20,589 nucleotides of DNA from Chara braunii (Eukaryota; Streptophyta; Charophyceae; Charales; Characeae), in contig BFEA01000859.1 of NCBI GenBank assembly GCA_003427395.1, positions 453,113 to 473,701 on the forward strand. The letters are read 5' to 3'. Position 1 is the stretch's first letter, and each line of letters starts with the position of its first letter. The position numbers and the translations under genes were made by a program. Positions 16,647 to 20,589 of the stretch are shown in pieces. The notes beneath the pieces were generated by a model. The model was given only the letters and a program-made list of their open reading frames with translations, made no database searches and had not been told where the DNA came from.

Positions 16647-17086
16647 TTACTTCGCAGGCGCCTTCCCTTTCAGTTTCTTCTCATAGTCTGCCACCACTTG
16701 AGGAGCTGTGTCAATCAGTTCCTCCCTGGTAAACCAATGATCTTCTTTTGGATCCGTGTGATGCCTGAATCTGACGCGGTACTCTCTTTGGGCTTGGGAG
16801 GTCTTCCTCGGCCCAACGGCTTTGGAACAGGCATGTCCCTGTGATCCACAATGTCGTCGATGTCAATTTGACCATCCATGGTTGGGGGCAGCATCAATCT
16901 CCTAGAAGGGAATTGATCTGTCTCAGCGAAAGGTGCAAGCTTTGAGGCATGAAAAACTGGGTGAGTGCGTAGATGACCAGGGACACGAATGACGTATGTA
17001 GGACCATCCATTGCATCTCCCACTACATTCAAGACTTCCCAGGGACCAAAGTATTGAGGCATTAGTTTACGAGATATTTTGAACTC
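16647..17086 (-). pseudogene. pol: Integrase C-terminus with chromodomain-like end, minus strand
   Basis: After an in-frame TAG at 17087 the same frame continues with SRKLMPQYFGPWEVLNVVGD and HLRTHPVFHASKLAPF. This is the conserved post-core (GPY/F-type) module of gypsy integrases. A chromodomain-like stretch follows: DIDDIVDHRDMPVPKPLGRG, then, after a frame change near 16790-16800, REYRVRFRHHTDPKEDHWF and a Leu/Glu-rich helix ending at TAA 16647. In the unshifted frame the protein would stop at 16715. Chromodomains guide chromoviruses to silent chromatin. The element therefore belongs to the chromovirus branch of Ty3/gypsy, and this copy is broken. Confidence 0.7.
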
Positions 17087-17889
17087 CTATCCTAACTCAC
17101 TAGCCTTGACCCAGACACGTTCCCCCTCCTGAAATGTGGACTGTCTGCGATGTTGATTCTCAGAAGCAATCATGGCTTGCTGAGCTTTCTTCATATGTTC
17201 AACAGCCTCGTGCAGCAACTTCTCATATTGCATACCGTATTCAAGTGTGCCTGGAGTTGCAGCATGTCGGTTTTCAGGTAGGAGGAAGTCTAGTGCTGAT
17301 CTAGGCTTGCATCCCAAGTGCAACTGGTTAGGACTAACGCCGGTACTACTATGAATAGCATTGTTGTACAAGCTGGCGATGAGAGGCAACTGCTCATCCC
17401 AATCATCTTGGCTGGGCTTGATGTAATGCCACAGCAAGTGCTGTACCACTCTGTTCATTTGTTCGGCTTGTCCGTTGGGTTCGGGATGATTCCCTGAAGT
17501 CATTTGAAGTTGATTGCCCATCTGTTCTGCAGTCTTCTTCCACAGTTCACTTGTGAAGCGGACGTCTCGGTCACTAATGATGGTCTTCGGTAAACCAAAG
17601 TCCCTTACCCAGTTGTCCTTGAACAACTTGATGACATACTCCGTCCTGGCTGTCTCTGGCATTGGTATTAATCTAGCGTACTTGGTTAATCTATCAATGA
17701 TGATGAAAATGTGCCTCTTACCACTCTTGCTGGTCACAAGGGTGCCCATGAAATCCATGGAAACACTCAATCCTGGACCATCAGGAATGGGTAAAGGCTT
17801 CAATAACCCAAGCGGTGCTTGAGTTCGCGGCTTGTCCCGCTGACAGACCTGACAGGTCTCAACATACTTTTTTGCGTCATCTAGCATTC
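17087..17889 (-). pseudogene. pol: Gypsy integrase catalytic core, minus strand
   Basis: Integrase inserts element DNA into the host genome. The frame holds CQVCQRDKPRTQAPLGLL (second half of the zinc finger), LPIPDGPGLSVSMDF (first catalytic Asp), DRLTKYARLIPM, TIISDRDVRFTSELWKK (second Asp) and NHPEPNGQAEQMNRVV (catalytic Glu). The D, D, E triad is therefore complete. It then has LYNNAIHSSTGVSPNQLHLG and ends in FQEGERVWVKASELG. The LPIPDGP...SVSxDF string is nearly the same as in the + strand element at 12.5 kb, so the two are related lineages. The frame is opened upstream only by a frameshift (about 17890-17910) and closed by TAG 17087. Confidence 0.9.
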
Positions 17890-18297
17890 TGGGCCACCAA
17901 AATCGCTAACACTCGTCTTCTTGTAGCCAAAGTGCCCAGTTGCGTCATGACATTCGCCTAAAAATAAACTACGCAACTGTTCACTAGATGGAACTACCAA
18001 TCTTTTTACTCCGACCTTATCAAGATAGATTCGCCCATCCACCATCACAAACTCACTTTCTGTGGCCTTGTCTTTTGCCTGAAGTTTGCGGATGATGTCC
18101 ATCGTGACAGGGTCTTCCTGATAGGCTCCCACCAATGATTGAGTTACTTCGTTAGATACGCCAAATTCGGAAACTAGCGCACCTAGGTAGTCTGCTCTAC
18201 GCGATAGCGCGTCTGCAACCTTGTTGTACTCTCCTTTTAGGTACTCAAGCTTGAAGTCATATTGGTCTATGAGCTCAATCCATCGCTTGAGTGCATC
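17890..18297 (-). pseudogene. pol: RNase H end, linker and integrase zinc finger, minus strand
   Basis: In a frame shifted relative to both neighbours, the segment reads RWIELIDQYDFKLEYLKGEY and VADALSRRADYLG, the end of RNase H and start of the linker. It continues to FLGECHDATGHFGYKKT, the two His of the zinc finger. Just after KKT the sequence is shorter than in related elements and the phase changes near 17900. There RFWWPRM is found in the integrase frame, so a short deletion probably caused the shift. Confidence 0.75.
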
Positions 18298-18600
18298 AGA
18301 AAAAAAACGGTTGAGTCTTGATCCATTTGAGGGTCTGATGATCAGTCCTCAGATAGAAGAATCTTCCCAAAAGGAAGTGTCTCCAATGGACAAGTGCCTT
18401 GTAGAGAGCGTAGAGCTCCCTTTCGTAGGTGGACTTACCCAATTTCTTCGATGGCATCTTCTTACTCATATACTCAATCGGTCTCAACTTTTTCCCATCC
18501 TGCTGAGCCAGCACTGCGCCAATGCCGTATTGGATTGCGTTAGTGGTCACTATGAATGGCTTCTGATTGGAGAAGAGTGTCGGGAGATACTCCCGACGCC
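18298..18600 (-). pseudogene. pol: Gypsy RNase H N-terminal part, 5'-truncated, minus strand
   Basis: Reads KPFIVTTNAIQYGIGAVLAQ, KKLRPIEYMSKKM, STYERELYALYKAL, HWRHFLLGR and LRTDHQTLKWIKTQ. The first catalytic Asp of the usual TTDAS block is Asn here (TTNAI), while the Glu (YERE) and second Asp (RTDHQ) remain. The phase is lost at an eight-base A/T homopolymer (18300-18307). No RT lies upstream: homology ends by about 18560-18600, where a perfect GTCGGGAG/CTCCCGAC hairpin sits (18579-18597). The ATG at 18643 lies beyond the homology and is not a real start. Confidence 0.8.
18579..18597. repeat. Perfect 8-bp hairpin at the 5' truncation of pol
   Basis: GTCGGGAG (18579-18586) and CTCCCGAC (18590-18597) surround a 3-nt loop. 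It marks the place where RNase H similarity stops. Confidence 0.7.
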
Positions 18601-18670
18601 CCAACTCTATGCTGATGAAAAGTGTCGCTCGGACACCGATCACATCATACCCCGCATTCCTCCGCTCTCC

Positions 18671-18935
18671 CGAACACCCATCCTCACCCTTTCCGGTAGT
18701 AACAATCTGAATACCACCACCGATGCAGCCGCAGGTTCTCTAAGCACGTAGACATCCATCAGCGCACCTTCCCCTGGATTCCATTACCTCTATGCTGCTA
18801 CCATACTTAAATTTTGGAAGTTTTTTCCATCTATCTCCCCCGCATCCAATAGTGCAGAAACAAGAACTCGCGCCTCACGACCACATCCACTTTCCTCGCG
18901 TCTCCATCCTTTCGAACACCCATTTTCACCCTTTC
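18671..18935. repeat. Short direct duplication, offset 242 bp
   Basis: CGAACACCCA followed by TC/TT...CACCCTTTC occurs at 18671-18693 and again at 18913-18935, with weaker similarity on both sides. On the minus strand it lies downstream of the membrane-protein remnant and could be duplicated 3' sequence. Confidence 0.5.
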
Positions 18936-19027
18936 AATAGCCCATTCATCATTACTGCCGCAAACTAACGCAATCCTCCATTCGATGGACAATAGTAGAC
19001 CAAGAGGAATGTTGACGACCTCATTTT

Positions 19028-19418
19028 TCAGTACGCGAATAGAGCGACAATAGTCGATACTATGGGAAGTACAGAGCACCCGAAAAAAACGCCCCAAATT
19101 CTTTTTGCTTTCCAACACATATTATCCCCAGCCGTCAAGAACACCGAGCACTCACGCACGAACACCATCATGGCTACTGCTGAAAACAACCATGCACCAA
19201 TCATCAAAGAGAAGACAATCACCCACACGACGACATACTCCATCTCCCTACTCCTTACAACAAAATTTAGGCTGAGCATATCTTGTGAAGTTGAAGACGC
19301 AACATCCACAGTCATTAACGTGTACAACAACAAATTCCATAGCCATGAAGAACGCCAACAGTGCAAGGAAAATGGCGAAGATAGCGACTATCGCCACAGA
19401 CAAGTAAGCAGTTTTCAT
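19028..19418 (-). pseudogene. Small multi-pass membrane protein, frameshifted (tentatively DUF1218-like)
   Basis: From ATG 19418 the minus strand reads MKTAYLSVAIVAIFAIFLAL, a signal-anchor or first membrane segment. A Cys-rich loop follows (DCGCCVFNF, KFCC) up to TAG 19248. Shifted by one base, the frame continues with a second membrane segment, VVVWVIVFSLMIGAWLFSAV, then CWKAKRIWGVFFGCSVL and a third segment to TGA 19028. The end pattern C-[WY]-x(5-6)-GVF-x-G-x-x-VL...Y resembles the last membrane helix of plant DUF1218 proteins. The one that would correspond to their second helix is not seen. This is motif-level inference only. It could be a decayed host gene, an assembly error at one base, or a small unrelated membrane protein. 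Ns at 19619 and 19627 show the local sequence is not of finished quality. Confidence 0.35.
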
Positions 19419-20259
19419 CAGGATTGCTTTAAAAGTCAGGCATTCGCCATCTTTAGCGAGATTTTACCAATTCCTATGAACACAACTCACAATCACACAA
19501 AAAGAAAGATAGAAAAAAGGATGGAAAAAATACAGTTAGGTAGCAACATGACTTGTATACTTATGCACAAATATTCCAAAATAAAGTCCCAATTCAACTA
19601 AACGACCCCTTAGTGTCGNCGAAACANTAGGGTAGTTGGCAAGAAGTCCCCAAAAGCTTTTTCACCGATCCTTGTCGTGATCGGTTAATCAGGGGATATA
19701 ATACCCTTAGTTATCGTGTCGTAAGGGACAGGGCTTTTATTTTTAAAGTCGTGAAACACTACGTGTCGTGGAGGCAGAAAACGTTAAAACGAGTTAGGGG
19801 AGAACACGAAGATTTTACCACTCTCGATGATGTCGCCAGATCACCCATGGCTCCGCCTGCTAACTAAGCATCCACCATTCACCAGTTTGTCTAATCGAGA
19901 CGCCTGAATCTTTAAGACGAAAGAACACGAATTGCTTCCCGTACTAGATCAGACAAACGTATGCAGCGAGGAATACGATACGACTGTGAAAAGAAGAAGA
20001 AGCAACTGGCTAGACGACCATTCTCAGGAAAGGGATGATGATGCAAAACTCCCAAATCCCCCGGTACCAGTATAGCGCTAGTACACGGGTCTTTGGATTC
20101 AATGAGTCATTATGAATCAAGGCGCATCGACCGTATGCGCTACAATGAGAGGATGAGTTGGTATTCGAACAACTCTTAAATAACAGTATTCGAACTCGAC
20201 TACCCTATTCACTACGACGATTCTCGCCCAGTTCAGTTTGAACAACAAACACAGACCNA
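19419..20259. other. No gene recognised
   Basis: Upstream side of the membrane-protein remnant and beyond. One perfect hairpin, ACCGATC/GATCGGT, lies at 19664-19685. Single Ns occur at 19619, 19627 and 20258. No frame carries a recognisable domain; the + strand frame at 19062-19601 is the antisense of the membrane-protein remnant at its start. Confidence 0.5.
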
Positions 20260-20468
20260 AGGGGGAGGTTAGGGCGGGCACGACGCAAGGCTAAAACAAT
20301 TTTCCAAGATAAGGTCCGCCTACTGATAAGTACCTACCTCGCAATTTGATTCGTCGGGGAGGACGGCCTACTTTCTGAGGGTTACTGCTTTTATTGATTT
20401 ATTAAAAAAGTTAATTTTCTTGTTTTAGCAAGTATACACGTTTATATACCTGTATACACACCTCTTTT

Positions 20469-20525
20469 CTTTTAAAAATATATATATATATATATACATA
20501 TATGCACATATATCTATATATATAA
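20469..20525. repeat. (TA)n-rich microsatellite
   Basis: About ten TA units in a row, then degenerate TATACATATATGCACATATAT-type sequence. It lies about 30 bp before the GC-rich end of the window. Confidence 0.85.
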
Positions 20526-20553
20526 TTTTCTCAATATGTAATCAGGGTTGCCG

Positions 20554-20589
20554 GCGTTCGGGACGGGCCGAACACCCGAACCCGAACGC
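20554..20589. repeat. GC-rich inverted repeat with CGAAC strings, at the window edge
   Basis: GCGTTCGGG (20554-20562) is the exact complement of CCCGAACGC (20581-20589), with CCGAACACCCGAA between them. The block is cut by the end of the window, so its true extent is unknown. It may be the start of a CCGAAC-type repeat. Confidence 0.6.

Noticed and set aside
19062-19601. 179-codon + strand frame, one of the longest ATG frames in the region
   Set aside because: It is largely antisense to three hydrophobic segments on the minus strand, has a scattered polar composition and shows no domain.
1-20589. tRNA, rRNA or self-splicing RNA genes
   Set aside because: No cloverleaf, T-loop GGTTCRA with matching arms, or conserved rRNA string was found by reading both strands; a tRNAscan or Infernal run would settle it.

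Overview
The window looks like repeat-rich intergenic DNA from a plant-lineage eukaryote. No bacterial-style operon, RBS, tRNA, rRNA or CRISPR array is visible. The support is decayed Ty3/gypsy LTR retrotransposon genes with plant-type chromodomain integrases, one plant-type tRNA-iMet primer binding site, long (GAA)n, (AATC)n and (TA)n tracts, and isolated N bases typical of a draft assembly. The Gag on the minus strand near 4.2-5.5 kb resembles Gag-like proteins I remember from the charophyte alga Chara braunii. That assignment is from memory and was not searched.

Layout. 1-410: purine-rich (GAA)n tract. 410-4300: no credible gene, but an unusual density of short, often perfect inverted repeats (hairpins), a ~650 bp module present twice in direct orientation (1584-2300 and 2990-3740), a nested 162-bp tandem duplication and six copies of a 26-bp tandem repeat. 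4244-5464 (-): decayed gag. 5620-6400: A/T-rich leader-like DNA and an (AATC)n microsatellite. 6951-7952 (-): a 1.0 kb LTR, preceded in its own sense by a chromodomain-bearing pol remnant (8043-8189). 8188-8320 (+): a 133-bp piece of the same LTR. 8340-8720: LTR-like promoter DNA. 8721-12713 (+): one gypsy gag-pol with many stops and one frameshift, cut inside the integrase core. 12715-13365: a second hairpin-rich LTR-like copy. 13366-14368 (+): a full LTR with TG...CA ends, followed by a tRNA-iMet primer binding site. 14764-15324 (-): Ala/Ser/Thr-rich gag-like fragment. 15.35-16.6 kb: A/T-rich DNA, then another hairpin cluster. 16647-18600 (-): gypsy RNase H, integrase and chromodomain remnant. 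19028-19418 (-): a broken small membrane-protein gene, the only candidate for non-transposon coding. 19.6-20.6 kb: nothing recognised except (TA)n and a GC-rich inverted repeat at the window edge.

Nothing here appears able to move by itself: every reading frame carries stops, frameshifts or truncations. The most distinctive signal is the hairpin system. It recurs in putative LTR/U3 DNA at 1-4.3, 8.5, 12.7-13.0 and 16.2-16.6 kb. Some related hairpins differ by paired changes that keep the stem, and hairpins lie near the truncation points of three retroelement remnants.
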